Positions 47,263 through 56,808 are shown, counted from the stretch's first letter. The stretch is DNA of 64,000 nucleotides from Streptomyces sp. NBC_00525 (GCF_036346595.1 NZ_CP107834.1:6696001-6760000), one strand, 5' to 3'. Numbers and translations are program-made. Notes: generated by a model not told the origin, from the letters alone.

Positions 47263-47859
47263 ATGAGCGAGTTGACGGGACTGCGGGCCCGTAAGAAGGA
47301 GCGGACGCGCGACGCCATCGCAGGCGCGGCCGTCTCGCTGTTCCTGGAGCGCGGCTTCGACCGCGTTTCGGTCAACGACATCGCTGCGGCGGCCGAGGTC
47401 TCCAAGCCAACTCTCTTCCGGTACTTCCCCACCAAGGAAGACCTGGTGCTGTACCGCTTTGCGGATCACCAGGGCGAGGCCGCACGCGTCGTACGGGACC
47501 GTGAACCCGGCATCAGGCCGGTGACGGCGCTGCACCAGCACTTCCGGGCCGGCCTCGATCAGAACGACCCCGTCACCGGCCTCAACGACCATCCCGAGGT
47601 GGTGGCATTCCATCGGCTGGTGTTCACCACACCGAGCCTGGCGGCACGGCTCACGCGCTACCAACTCGAAGACGAAGAGGCACTGGCGGCCGCCCTCGGC
47701 GAAGACATCCAGGCACGCCTGCTGGCCGCCCAGGTACTCGCGGTCCAACGGGTGCTCGCCCGCACCAACTGGCAGAAGATCGCCCACGGCCGCACCGCCC
47801 ACGACGTCCACCCCGAAGCCACAGCCGACGCCGACCAGGCATTCAACCAACTGCCGTGA
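47263..47859 (+). CDS. TetR-family transcriptional regulator
   Basis: 198 residues from ATG. Helix-turn-helix: AIAGAAVSLFLERGFDRVSV, IAAAAEVSKPTLFRYFPTKE. The ligand domain includes FHRLVFTTPSLAARLTRYQL. It likely represses the divergent NmrA-like gene through the direct repeats just upstream. Confidence 0.93.
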   Translation: MSELTGLRARKKERTRDAIAGAAVSLFLERGFDRVSVNDIAAAAEVSKPTLFRYFPTKEDLVLYRFADHQGEAARVVRDREPGIRPVTALHQHFRAGLDQNDPVTGLNDHPEVVAFHRLVFTTPSLAARLTRYQLEDEEALAAALGEDIQARLLAAQVLAVQRVLARTNWQKIAHGRTAHDVHPEATADADQAFNQLP

Positions 47860-48154
47860 ATCTGCGGTCCGAGGGGCTGGGCAGGAAGACCGGTTCGGTA
47901 CCGCGCGCGTCCGAAGAAACCCGGCTTCGCCGCGGACACCAAGCTGTACGGCGGAAACCGATATTGCTTCACCACGCGGCGCTGAACACCCCCACCGGAC
48001 AACGGGCGAGCCGGTGGGCACGACGGTGTGCGATTGCCGCACCGGCGACGTGGCCCGCGAAGTGGCGCCCCGCCTCCGTGCTACCGCGCGTACCTCCGCA
48101 ACAGCCCGTCCCTCATGATCGTGTTCTCAGCAAGGGGCGGACGGGTTCTGAGCA

Positions 48155-48544
48155 GTGTCGGCGCATGCGGAGAAGGACAGCGTTGTGCTGCAGCGTCTCG
48201 CGCAATGTCCGTACCCCTTCGTCTGGCAGGCCCTGGCTGCAAATCCCCACACCCCGCCAGTCGCCCTGCAGGAGCTGAGCACGGCCCGAGACAGCATCTG
48301 GAACGACAACCGGCTCCTTTGTCTGCTGGCAAAACATCCCGGCGCGAACCCTGACGTCCTGCGAGCCGTCCTCGGCGCCGTTGCCGCGAAACTCGAGGAG
48401 GGCGAACGGCCCTACGCCGCCGTGCTTGCTCTCGCAGACCGGCTGGAGCTTGAAGCGGACGAGGTGAGGAAGCTCGGCAACCTCCGCGCTGCCTCTGCTC
48501 GTCTACGCCACCTGCTCGGACTGCGGTTGAGCCTTCGCGCCTGA
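48155..48544 (+). CDS. Small LRV-repeat-like protein
   Basis: 129 residues from GTG. PYPFVWQALAANPHTPPVAL and LLAKHPGANPDVLRAVLGAV are units of leucine-rich-variant type (N-P/H-P-x(4)-L). The short length and missing repeats suggest a truncated member. The 295 bases upstream carry no convincing continuation. Function unknown. Confidence 0.65.
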   Translation: MSAHAEKDSVVLQRLAQCPYPFVWQALAANPHTPPVALQELSTARDSIWNDNRLLCLLAKHPGANPDVLRAVLGAVAAKLEEGERPYAAVLALADRLELEADEVRKLGNLRAASARLRHLLGLRLSLRA

Positions 48545-48649
48545 TGCGTCCTTCTGGTCACGGGCGAGATGATCTTGTCGTGCCTGGTGTGCTGCAAGTT
48601 CTGAAATGATCAGTAGAGACAGGCCCGTTCAGCGCTTACGATCACGCTC

Positions 48650-49519
48650 ATGTCCCTCACCTCACCCATACCCGTCCTGCGTGGTTCCGGCGGAGCCGTC
48701 CTCCAATCCGAAGGCGACGACCTGGTACTGAGCCGGGCGGACGTGGAGACGCGGATTCCGCTCCAGGCCGTCCGGCGGATCCGCGCCGAAGGGAGCGCGG
48801 TCGCCGTGGAGCTCACCGCCCCCGCCGGGACGGCCCCGGCCGTTCACCGGGTCGACGGCTTGAGCCGGGCGGCCGTCACGGTCTTCGCCGACGCGGTCAA
48901 CGCGGCCCTGCCCGAGCGCGCCGAGGAGGCCGGGGAGACCGCCGACGGTTCGGCCCTCGTCACGGTCCGCGCCCTGACCGAGCCCCCCGAGTCCGAGCAG
49001 GACAGGCGTACGCGCGTGTTCAGGCTCTGGCTCAAGACCGTCGCCCTCGTGACCGTCGTGCTCGCTGTGGCTGTCGGTATCACGTCGCAGGCGGTCCTCG
49101 GGTTGTCGGTCCTGGTCCTTCTCCCCATCGGCCTTACACTCACCACGGGCGGCTACATGGGGCTGAAGATCGTCTGGAAGCAGTGGTACCTGCCCCGCAA
49201 GGGCATCACCGTCGTGGCGGTACGGCGCGAAGGCGCGACCGACGAGTTCGGCGGGACGGGGAACTTCGTGTACATGGACCTGCACGGCCAGAGCCGTGCC
49301 ATGTACGCCCAGAGCCGCGCCGAGGACATCCCGGTCGCCTACCACCCGGAGCGCCCTGGCACCGTGGCGGCCTGCCAGTCGTGGCTGCGCAATTCCGTTG
49401 AGACCGTGTTCAACGTGGCCCTCTTGCTCCTCGGCCTCGCCATCGACGCCCTCATCGTCGGCCTGGCCGTCGGCGCTTTCCTGGGCCTGTACGACGATTA
49501 CGTGTACACGCTCGGCTGA
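48650..49519 (+). CDS. Membrane protein with DUF3592-like C-terminal part
   Basis: 289 residues from ATG. The N-terminal about 90 residues look like a soluble, PH-like sheet (VLQSEGDDLVLSRADVETRI). Two or more helices follow (KTVALVTVVLAVAVGIT, VLGLSVLVLLPIGLTLTTGG), then a strand-rich stretch (RAEDIPVAYHPERPGTVA), as seen in DUF3592 proteins, and a last helix pair. Function unknown. Confidence 0.8.
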   Translation: MSLTSPIPVLRGSGGAVLQSEGDDLVLSRADVETRIPLQAVRRIRAEGSAVAVELTAPAGTAPAVHRVDGLSRAAVTVFADAVNAALPERAEEAGETADGSALVTVRALTEPPESEQDRRTRVFRLWLKTVALVTVVLAVAVGITSQAVLGLSVLVLLPIGLTLTTGGYMGLKIVWKQWYLPRKGITVVAVRREGATDEFGGTGNFVYMDLHGQSRAMYAQSRAEDIPVAYHPERPGTVAACQSWLRNSVETVFNVALLLLGLAIDALIVGLAVGAFLGLYDDYVYTLG

Positions 49520-49818
49520 CCCAAACGCCCCGCGACCCCACCCGGCCTGGTGATCCACTCCGAGCGGCACGGCACGGTCGCCTGTGCGGGCGGCTCACCG
49601 CACCCAGCAGACCGGCCGCGGTGAGCCCCGGCGCCGTGACCACGTCGTAGCCGACCACCACAACCACCTGCCCGGAGGGAACCCATGCTGGATTCCGCGT
49701 CGGGTGAATCGTACGGTCAGTTTCTTGTGCGGTGTGTTCGACTCGTCTTCCGCGGCAGCTGGGCGGGTGTCACCACCTCCGCTGGAACCGCTCCTCCCTG
49801 GGTGATGTCTGGGCAGAC

Positions 49819-50262
49819 GTGGCTGATCTTCTGTTCCTTGCAGTGCTCTTTGCACCCTTTCTGGCGCCCGGGGTCCTCCTGGGCGCTGCCATCGTCTTCG
49901 TCCTACGGGTCCGTAAGCAGCGACCGATCCTGGTCGGGCGCCTGCCAAACCTCGCCACCTCCGTCCTGCTGGCGGTCATGGCCGGCGCAGCGGCGTTCGG
50001 AGCGTACTCGTGGGGCGTGCTGTCGGGGTTCTACATCCTGGACCCGGATCAAATGTGCGCAGCGCAGGGCGTACCTGGCGATCACATAGTGACGCGATGG
50101 ACGTTGCCGGTCAGTGCCCAGTGCGTCACATCGGACGGTGTGGGAACCGAGCTGGCGCCAGGCTGGGTGAATCCTGTGATCTTTGCAGGCCTCGCGCTGC
50201 TGCTGCTGGCCCTCACCACAGGATTCCTCGCAGCGGTGCGCCGGCGCCCTTCCCCGCGGTGA
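49819..50262 (+). CDS. Hypothetical membrane protein, three helices
   Basis: About 147 residues if the GTG at 49819 is used (the frame stays open back to an ATG at 49729-49732, but the first 29 codons look non-coding). Helices: ADLLFLAVLFAPFLAPGVLL, TSVLLAVMAGAAAFGAYSWG and VIFAGLALLLLALTTGFLA. A Cys-containing loop lies between helices 2 and 3. Its 3' end overlaps the convergent Tpg-like frame by about 50 bases. Confidence 0.6.
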   Translation: MADLLFLAVLFAPFLAPGVLLGAAIVFVLRVRKQRPILVGRLPNLATSVLLAVMAGAAAFGAYSWGVLSGFYILDPDQMCAAQGVPGDHIVTRWTLPVSAQCVTSDGVGTELAPGWVNPVIFAGLALLLLALTTGFLAAVRRRPSPR

Positions 50263-50596
50263 GGCGTTCGACCGCAGTGTGCCTCCGCGCCCACGAGGCA
50301 CGTCTCGCCCACTGGGACGCGCGCTTCACCGCTCGCACAGCCACCCCTGCGTGCTCCATGAGGCGCTTCTGCGGGGTCGTCAGCTTCCCGGCCCGGTAGC
50401 GCTCCACGGTCCGGCGTGAGAAGCCCAGGCGCTCCGCCAGGGCCTTGGCCGGCCCCTTCGCCCGCGTGAGAAGAAATTTCACCTGGGCCTTTGCAGATTC
50501 CGGCACGGGCCGGGTGTACACCCGCCGCTCCGCCTGTACGAGGGCTTCCAGGACTGTGCCGCGGCTCGGGGCCGGCTGCTGCTTGTGATCGCTCAT
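50213..50596 (-). pseudogene. tpg: Tpg-like telomere terminal protein, N-terminal fragment
   Basis: 127 residues from ATG. VLEALVQAERRVYTRPVPES, AKAQVKFLLTRAKGPAKALA and GFSRRTVERYRAGK match the start and helix-turn-helix of Streptomyces Tpg, the protein attached to 5' ends of linear replicons. Intact Tpg is about 185 residues, with a RWQPQVR segment and a TRARFGF segment later. Both are absent here, and the tail after residue 85 is unrelated. A C-terminal Tpg fragment lies just upstream on the same strand. Confidence 0.7.
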
Positions 50597-50611
50597 ATGT
50601 TCCAGGAGGCC

Positions 50612-50862
50612 GCGGATCGCGTGTGGACAGAGAGTGGGCGTCTGACACGCCCTGAGAAGGCCTGGGTGATGTCCCGTATGCGGACGTCGTCGGTTGTTAC
50701 CCCCGGCGGCTTCGAAGCCGAAGTGCGCGCGGGTGGAGACGACCAGCCCGGTCGTGGTCGCCGCCCTTCTTCCTCACCTTCGCGCGGACCTGCGGCTGCC
50801 ACCGCTTCGTCACCTCGCGCTCCAGGCGGCCGCGCAGCGCCTGACGATAGCCACGAAGCGTC
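50612..50862 (-). pseudogene. tpg: Tpg-like C-terminal fragment with frameshifts
   Basis: Minus-strand frames read LRGRLEREVTKRWQPQVRAK, then one frame over LVVSTRAHFGFEAAG, then another frame TTDDVRIRDITQAFSG. In order these are the conserved Tpg C-terminal segments (ER..RKRWQPQVR, TRARFGF, TDDARIRRIT). At least two frameshifts break it. It precedes, rather than follows, the N-terminal fragment, so the locus is rearranged. Confidence 0.7.
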
Positions 50863-51766
50863 AGGGGTGTGGTTTTGGTGTCTGGAGGAGGCTGAGTGCT
50901 GCTTCGTTGAAAGCACGTGTGCGGGCTGTCGCACTGTCGATGGACGAGATCAGGCCCCAGTTCACCGGTGTGGCATCCGTGAAGGGTATATATGCGACGT
51001 CGGGGCGGGCGAGATACCGTCTTGTGTGGGCTGCGACGATGAAGGCTCCCTCTCCGGCTCCCACGAGTGTCAGCGTTTCGTTGAGTGTCATGGCCGGTGG
51101 GCCGAGCTTGATCGGTTTCCCGGCGGGGGTCTGGCTCGGTGCCTGGTCCCGGCGCAGGGGTTCCGGGAGCGTCTCGGGTATTTGCAGCAGGGTCACGCGA
51201 GCCAGGTCTTCGACGGAGACGGTCGTTCGGCGGGCGAAGGGGTGTTCTGCCGGCACGGCGAGCATGCGTGCTTCCCGTACCAGGACGGGTCCCGTGACGA
51301 TACCTTTCTCGCGCATCGGGTAGCGGGTGAGCGCGATGTCCACCTCACCTTCGCGCAGCCAGGGCAGGACCTGTGGCAGGTGTGCCTCTTTGATCTCGAC
51401 CTCGCAGTCGGGGTGCCGCATGCGGAAGGCCTGTTTGGCCCCGGCCAGTAGCTGGCCCGCCGCAGGTCCGGTGAAGGCGATCCTCAACAGCCCGGTCAGC
51501 CCTTTCCCGGCCTGGACGGCCCGCTCGTACGCTTCGGTGATCCGGGACCACGCGGGGCTTACCTCTTCGAGGAACTGCTGTCCCATCGAGGACAGTTCCA
51601 CCCGGCGGCTGGTGCGGTGGAACAGGGGCATGCCCATGCGGCGCTCCAGTTTGGCGACCGTCTGGCTGACCCGGGCCGTGGAGACGTGCAGCCGCTCGGC
51701 GGTACGGCCGAAGTGCAGCTCCTCGGCAAGCGTCAGGAAGACCTCCAGCTCGTGCCGCTCCAGCAT
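50861..51766 (-). CDS. LysR-family transcriptional regulator
   Basis: 301 residues from ATG behind GGGAGGG. Winged helix: LERHELEVFLTLAEELHFGR, HVSTARVSQTVAKLERRMGM. The effector domain is complete (LRIAFTGPAAGQLLAGAKQA to the C-terminus). Divergent from the SnoaL-like gene at 51896, which it probably regulates. Its stop lies against the Tpg relic. Confidence 0.93.
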   Translation of the reverse strand: MLERHELEVFLTLAEELHFGRTAERLHVSTARVSQTVAKLERRMGMPLFHRTSRRVELSSMGQQFLEEVSPAWSRITEAYERAVQAGKGLTGLLRIAFTGPAAGQLLAGAKQAFRMRHPDCEVEIKEAHLPQVLPWLREGEVDIALTRYPMREKGIVTGPVLVREARMLAVPAEHPFARRTTVSVEDLARVTLLQIPETLPEPLRRDQAPSQTPAGKPIKLGPPAMTLNETLTLVGAGEGAFIVAAHTRRYLARPDVAYIPFTDATPVNWGLISSIDSATARTRAFNEAALSLLQTPKPHP

Positions 51767-51895
51767 CCCGCACCCTCCCATCGTTAATCGTGGCTTCACG
51801 GTCGTTGCCCAGAAGCGCGTTGATGCTCTGTGCGGTCCTCAGCACGATGAGAGCCAAGCCCTTGCCAGGGCACCTCACCCGCACGGGAGAACATC

Positions 51896-52402
51896 ATGTA
51901 CGTCACGCACGACCGCGCCCTGACCGCCCCCGCGCACGACATCGCCGCGACCGTCGCCGAACTGAGGGACCGGGCGGAAATCACCGACGCACTCCACCGC
52001 TTCGGCCTGGGCCAGGACCTGAAGGACAAGGAACTCTTCGCCTCGGCGTTCGCCGTCGACGCCGAGCTGGATTTCCGTCCCGCGGCCTCCGCATGGGGCG
52101 CAGAGCCCCCGCTGATGTCCGGACGCGATGCCATCGTCACCACCATCCTGGCCATGTTCACCGGCCGGGTGGACACCACACACCAGATCACCAACACGCG
52201 TATCTCGATCGACGGCGACACCGCCCGGCTCACGGCCCTGGTGGAAGCACAGCACCTGCTCATCGCCGACCCCGCCACGCACGCCCTGCTGAAGAACCCC
52301 TACGACGTGGACCTGGTCCGCGACGGCGACCGATGGGTCATCCGCCGGCTCCGCATCGACAACACCTGGTACACCGGCGAACCCGCCGTCATCTTCGGCT
52401 GA
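51896..52402 (+). CDS. SnoaL-like (NTF2-fold) protein
   Basis: 168 residues from ATG. LRDRAEITDALHRFGLGQDL, KELFASAFAVDAELDF and VDTTHQITNTRISIDGDTAR, ending RLRIDNTWYTGE, match SnoaL_4-type cone-shaped domains that bind small hydrophobic ligands or act as hydratases or isomerases. Divergent from LysR and followed by a cupin gene. Confidence 0.88.
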   Translation: MYVTHDRALTAPAHDIAATVAELRDRAEITDALHRFGLGQDLKDKELFASAFAVDAELDFRPAASAWGAEPPLMSGRDAIVTTILAMFTGRVDTTHQITNTRISIDGDTARLTALVEAQHLLIADPATHALLKNPYDVDLVRDGDRWVIRRLRIDNTWYTGEPAVIFG

Positions 52403-52496
52403 CCCACGCCCACCGCACGCCGCTTCCCGAGCCGGGGACCGGCAGATGTCTCCGCTCCCTGCACGACCCTCTCTGGAGAATCAGGAAGGACCCGAC

Positions 52497-52997
52497 ATGA
52501 AGAACACAGAGACCCATGTACCACTGGTGCTGACCCGTCACACCGAGGCCGAGACCTGTGCCGACCCCAGCAGTGTGATGACGCTGCTCGCCGACACGAA
52601 CAGCACCACCGGCGGTTTCACCAGCTATCGATCCACTTTCGCCAAGGGCGCCGTAGGGGCACCCGCCCACTTCCATACCAAGGCGACCGAGCTGTTCTTC
52701 GTGATCGGCGGCTCCCTGCAGGTGCTGATCGGTGAGGAGGTCACCGTCCTGGAGGCCGGTGATTTCCTGGCCGTGCCGCCCCGTACCCCGCACGCCTTCG
52801 CGGCGGCGCCGAACGGTGAGGCGGACGTGCTGTTCGTGTTCACGCCGGGCATGGGCCGGTTCGACTACCTGCGCCTGCTGGGCCGGGTGATGCGGGGCGA
52901 GGCCGACCCCGCGGAGATCGCCGCCTCCGCGGAACGGTTCGACAACCACTACGTCGACAGCCCGGTCTGGCGGGCTGCCCTGGAGACCGAGGCGTAG
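52497..52997 (+). CDS. Cupin-domain protein
   Basis: 166 residues from ATG with AGGAAGG upstream. APAHFHTKATELFFVIGGSL and EAGDFLAVPPRTPHAF are the two cupin motifs. The three metal ligands (two His, one Glu) of motif 1 and the His of motif 2 are kept. This single-domain cupin, 94 bases after the SnoaL-like gene, probably shares its operon and the LysR control. Confidence 0.88.
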   Translation: MKNTETHVPLVLTRHTEAETCADPSSVMTLLADTNSTTGGFTSYRSTFAKGAVGAPAHFHTKATELFFVIGGSLQVLIGEEVTVLEAGDFLAVPPRTPHAFAAAPNGEADVLFVFTPGMGRFDYLRLLGRVMRGEADPAEIAASAERFDNHYVDSPVWRAALETEA

Positions 52998-53907
52998 TCG
53001 GGCATCCCGGTGTCAGTCACCTGTGGAGCTGCATCACGACCGGCCTTTGTGGACTGGGGTGTTGCCCTCCTGGTGATGGGAATCTCAAGGGGTTCTGATC
53101 GTGCTTGCTGTTATGGCTGGTCCCGCCGGGGTGCCGGACCTCAGTGCCATACCCGCGCCCGGCGGGCTCCGCCGTGCAGAGGGCTACTGCATGGTGAAGC
53201 CGAGACCCCTGGACCTCGCACCGACAAAGACCTGCGCACGGCCATGGAGATGCGGCAGCTGGTTGAGCAGGGCGCCTTCGGCGCCACTGCCCTCCAGGCC
53301 ACGCTTCAGCCCTTTCTGGATGTGGATGAGGCGGAGATGGAGGACGAACGCGATGCAGGAGAGGTGCCGTGGACTGCGCATGAGGCTCCACTGCGCAGAA
53401 ATCCTGGTGATCCGGTCCGTAGCGATGCGCGGTCGGTGTACGACGTGTCGTAGGACGCGGAACCGAGAATGATCGGGATCGGGGTGTCCAAAGGACGTCG
53501 GGGTGCGCAGCAGGGCGGGTGCCGGTGAGCCCGTCATCCGCCCTGCTGCCCTCGCCTGGCTTGACGAACCGGACGCTTCCGGCTGACCGGGCCAACCGGA
53601 GCACCGGCCCGCGCGGTGGACGCCTGCCTGAGGATGGGACGGGAGCCGGTAGCCTGCCCGGGGCCGCCGAGCGAATCCCCGGCTCACCGGCTCACCTTGC
53701 GCAGCCGGTTCCCCCCGGAGGGAAAGCGCAGAGGACGACCCGCAGCGCAGGATCCGTGCCCGGCCGGATCCCGGCGACCGGGCACGACGCTGGACGGGAC
53801 GGACCACGCACCGCATCCCTGACCGGCCGAGTCCCTTCAGCCAGCAGGAACACAATCTGCGGCCCGCCGTCCAGCTCCCTCGCCGGTGCGCGCTACCTCA
53901 GCGTGCG
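52998..53907. other. Gene-poor stretch with remnant-like frames
   Basis: About 900 bases with no supportable complete gene. A short plus-strand frame near 53220-53450 (AMEMRQLVEQGAFGATALQA, then LDVDEAEMEDERDAGEV) looks protein-like but has no start. A perfect hairpin lies at 53507-53549. Confidence 0.45.
53507..53549. repeat. Perfect 12-bp inverted repeat
   Basis: GCAGCAGGGCGG and CCGCCCTGCTGC separated by 19 bases. Not adjacent to a clear gene end, so its role is unknown. Confidence 0.7.
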
Positions 53908-54930
53908 CTAGTCGAAGAGTGAGTCCTGCACGGGGGCGGTGCTGCGGGGGCGGGGGAGTGGCCGGCGCTGGTCCTTGGGGGGTGGTGGGGCGCCTTCGTC
54001 GCCGTCGGTCAGAGCGTGCCGGCAGGCGGCTCGCAGGTCGGGCAGCTCGAGGCGGGCGCCCAGCAGGCCGAGGAAGTCGGCCACGCTCCAGTCGATCAGG
54101 GCGCCCTGGCGCGAGAGATACAGGCTGACCCTCTCGATGGCGTACTGGTTGCTGTAGTCGAGCAGGAGGTAGCCGGCGAGCTGGTAGATCTCGGCGCGGC
54201 CCAGTCGTTCGGGGCGGATGGTGGCCTTGCAGTCGATCAGGGCCCGGTCGAGGATGAAGTCGGCGTCCGCGCCGCCGACGTGCAGGCTGCCGTCGAAGAC
54301 GGGCCCGCAGATCCGCCGGTCGGCCGGCAAGCTTCGCAGGGCTGTGAAGGGGCCGGGGCCGGAGGCGAGTGCCATCTGTGCGCGGATGTCGTCGACCACA
54401 TAGCCGGGAACGGCTGCCGCCAGGTCGTCCAGGCCTGCTCCGGGTTCGCACAGGCCCAGAGTGTTACCACGTACCCACCCCGCATGCCGGAAGATCGCTT
54501 CGAAGCCGGAAGCGAGGTGACACAGTCGGATGAGCCGTTCCTCGGCCGCCGGTTCAAGAGCCAGGGGCTGGCCCTCGGCCGCTTCGTACCGGTCCAGTTC
54601 CTCCAACAGCACCATGCCAGCCGCCTGGACAGCGCTGATGATTTCCAGGCTGGGCCAGCCGTCGTCGTCGAGCGCTGCGCGGCGCACGCCTTCCCTGATG
54701 GGCTGGCCCGTGGGTGCTCCGAGGCTGATGCGCAGCCGGTGGTCGATCGTATGGCCCAGCATCCGCCAGTCAGGACGCTGTCCCGACGGCGCGGCGGGAA
54801 CGACGTGCGCGGTGCTGCGCCGCACGCGCAGCCGATAGTCGGCCAGCACGTTCTCAGGCTGGGGCAGATGTTCCGAAAGGAACCGGGACATGGGGGAACC
54901 AGGGTCCTTGAGAGACGATGTGAGACTCAT
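53908..54930 (-). CDS. PD-(D/E)XK nuclease-fold-like hypothetical protein
   Basis: About 340 residues from ATG 54930 (no clear ribosome site; the frame is open to 55056). The central GADADFILDRALIDCKATIR has the Asp...Asp-x-Lys spacing of PD-(D/E)XK nucleases. It is followed by GRAEIYQLAGYLLLDYSNQY, the usual helix after the active site. An N-terminal helical half (LRISLGAPTGQPIREGV) precedes it. The Pro-rich tail is short. Neighbours are a deleted IS element and telomere-gene relics. A nuclease role is inference. Confidence 0.78.
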   Translation of the reverse strand: MSLTSSLKDPGSPMSRFLSEHLPQPENVLADYRLRVRRSTAHVVPAAPSGQRPDWRMLGHTIDHRLRISLGAPTGQPIREGVRRAALDDDGWPSLEIISAVQAAGMVLLEELDRYEAAEGQPLALEPAAEERLIRLCHLASGFEAIFRHAGWVRGNTLGLCEPGAGLDDLAAAVPGYVVDDIRAQMALASGPGPFTALRSLPADRRICGPVFDGSLHVGGADADFILDRALIDCKATIRPERLGRAEIYQLAGYLLLDYSNQYAIERVSLYLSRQGALIDWSVADFLGLLGARLELPDLRAACRHALTDGDEGAPPPPKDQRRPLPRPRSTAPVQDSLFD

Positions 54931-55167
54931 GCGCGCATCGTGATTGAAGGGTCTGACAACGGCACCCAGAAGAATCGATCCGGCTGTTGGTGGGTGCGTC
55001 CGGAACCAGACGATGCCCGGGCGAGCCATGAGGGGGACGTCCGCATTGACCAGCACCTTCCTCCAGGAGGAAGCAGCCGACTGTGCATGTGTGTCGAATT
55101 TCGGTCAACTGTGCGCTCTTGAGGCGGAGGCGCGCACCTGCATGCCTCCATTGTCAGTCCCGGCCGC

Positions 55168-55599
55168 TAGCGAGCTCGTGCACGGTATGCGGTGAGACGT
55201 CGAGCCACGGAAGGTCGATCATGGTGGGGTGGTGGGGACCGTATTGTTGCCGATGCCGGCTACGAGGGCCTCGGCGCTCCGACCGGTGGACGCGTGGTGA
55301 CACCACCGCACCGCAAGTTCAAGAAGGACGCCCCGGACTGGTACCAGGAGATGCGCGAGCGACAGTGCAAGGCGCACTCATCACGTCGCATCCGGGTCGA
55401 GCACGGCATCGCCAACCTCAAGAACTGGCGGTCCCTGGCCCGCCGCCTCGGCCGCCGTGCTCACATCAGTGACACCGTCCAGGCCGTCGCCGGCCTGCTG
55501 TCCCACAGCGCCGCGGACCTGAACCCACGACGACGGAGGCGAGCACCAGGCGTGGAGGAGCCCTCGGCGTCTCGCCACCTACCGTGCACGAGCTCGTTA
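55168..55599. mobile_element. Deleted IS5-family element with terminal inverted repeats
   Basis: Left end TAGCGAGCTCGTGCACGGTA (55168-55187, the match continuing into GTGAGACG) and the reverse complement of the right end TAACGAGCTCGTGCACGGTA match closely over about 33 bases, around a truncated transposase gene. The element is only 432 bp, so most of the transposase is gone. The ends fit a TA target duplication. Confidence 0.8.
55234..55530 (+). pseudogene. Transposase fragment, C-terminal part (IS5-type DDE)
   Basis: The frame reads GDRIVADAGYEGLGAPTGGR, VVTPPHRKFKKDAPDWYQEM, RIRVEHGIANLKNWRSLARR and DTVQAVAGLLSH. These contain the second catalytic Asp (VADAGY) and the catalytic Glu (RVEHGIA) but not the first Asp, which lay in the deleted N-terminal part. 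It cannot be active by itself. Confidence 0.85.
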
Positions 55600-56348
55600 G
55601 ACCGTTTGAGGAGCCGGGGATCCGGCTCAGGCCCGTGCATCGAGGCCTTCGATGACGACAGCAGGGGATCGCCACGCCTGCAACCGCAACAACAGTCGGC
55701 GACGGCGCAGCGGAAATCGGCCAACTCCGATCTGAGAAAAGCTGGTTAGAGGATGCCGTAGGGAGCGGAATTGTCAGACCCTTCCGTTAGGGTGACCCGC
55801 TGCCGACGCGGCAAGCAGTCGGCGGCACAACCTCCGGTGTGAAAAGCGTGGGAAGTGCGAGGAAGGGCGGCCTGGAAGACCACCGCCGCGTGCATGACGC
55901 CGGGGAGCGCCGAGGGCTTGAGGGCTACTGCCCCGCCTGCGGATTCTCCCGGTCGGGCCAGAGCGCCGCAGTGATGGACGCGGCCGAGGAGGGATCTCCC
56001 GCCCTGTGAACGCGAGGACGCGGCAGTCGGGATACAAGCGCAGCATCATAGGCGGAACATCCTGAAGATGCGGTAAGGCAATGTAAATTGTGAAATAGGG
56101 CGATCATGGTGATTCTGTAATGTTTGGGTGATTCGCTTAACCAGGCTTTCGTAACGACTGGAAGCAGCACCAACGCCGGCGCGCACGGCCTAAGTTACGG
56201 CACACCGAACCCCCTTGCGCGGCGCCTCCCAACCCTTCAGGTCCGTACATGGCAGGCCGACGCGTGCCTCCCCCAGCCGGCTCTTTGCCGCGCTTTTCGA
56301 CCCACCGCCCTTGAACGCGAACGCGCACGACTTGCAGGAGACCGAACA
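55600..56348. other. Intergenic region, AT-richer near 56060-56150
   Basis: Holds a small palindrome GAGCCGG-GGAT-CCGGCTC (about 55609-55626) and a notably AT-rich stretch (GTAAATTGTGAAATAGGG around 56083-56100), a likely promoter zone for the following cassette. No supported gene. Confidence 0.5.
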
Positions 56349-56779
56349 ATGGGATTCGGACGACTCGGAGCCCACGGGGTGCCCGCAGCGCTCGCCCTCA
56401 CCACCACCCTCGACGAGATCGCTGGCATCTTCCAGCCGTATCTCACCCCCAGGGAACGCCACCGCAGCCACCTGCTGTACCTGACCCGCTCCCGCGCCGG
56501 GTACGCCTTGATGCAGCAGAGCGGAATCCTCCTGGACCCCCGGAAGATCACCGCATGGCTGTCCGAAGAGCGCATCCCCAGCGCCGAACAGCAACAGCGC
56601 CTTGACGAAGCTTTCCGCCTGCTGCGCCGCCGTAACATGCACCAGCCTGACGCGCCGGCTCAACAGCGGCGGCGGAACCCGTGTGGAGATCCCCCCCGCC
56701 GACCAGAGCTATGCCGACGCCAAGCATCAGCGCGTGGCCAGGTGGCGGCGGAAGAACATCTACCGATGGGACCCCATAA
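56349..56779 (+). pseudogene. First gene of the Tap-like cassette: small HTH-like protein (frameshifted)
   Basis: ATG behind GCAGGAG. The first frame reads SRAGYALMQQSGILLDPRKI, TAWLSEERIPSAEQQQRLDE and AFRLLRRRN. One base out at about 56640, the next frame continues SLTRRLNSGGGTRVEIPPAD and RWRRKNIYRWD. A further one-base shift at a CCCC run near 56774 would end it at TAA 56777. The layout (helix-turn-helix, LRRR segment, GGGTRVEI strand) recalls Tpg, but similarity is loose. It leads the cassette and was probably its DNA-binding or terminal-type protein. Confidence 0.55.
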
Positions 56780-56808
56780 AGCCCCACACCGCCCACCAGG
56801 AGACACCC

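Noticed and set aside
53184..53855. 223-codon minus-strand frame
   Set aside because: Composition unlike coding sequence (many Arg/Gly/Ser, no third-position bias) and it crosses a hairpin.
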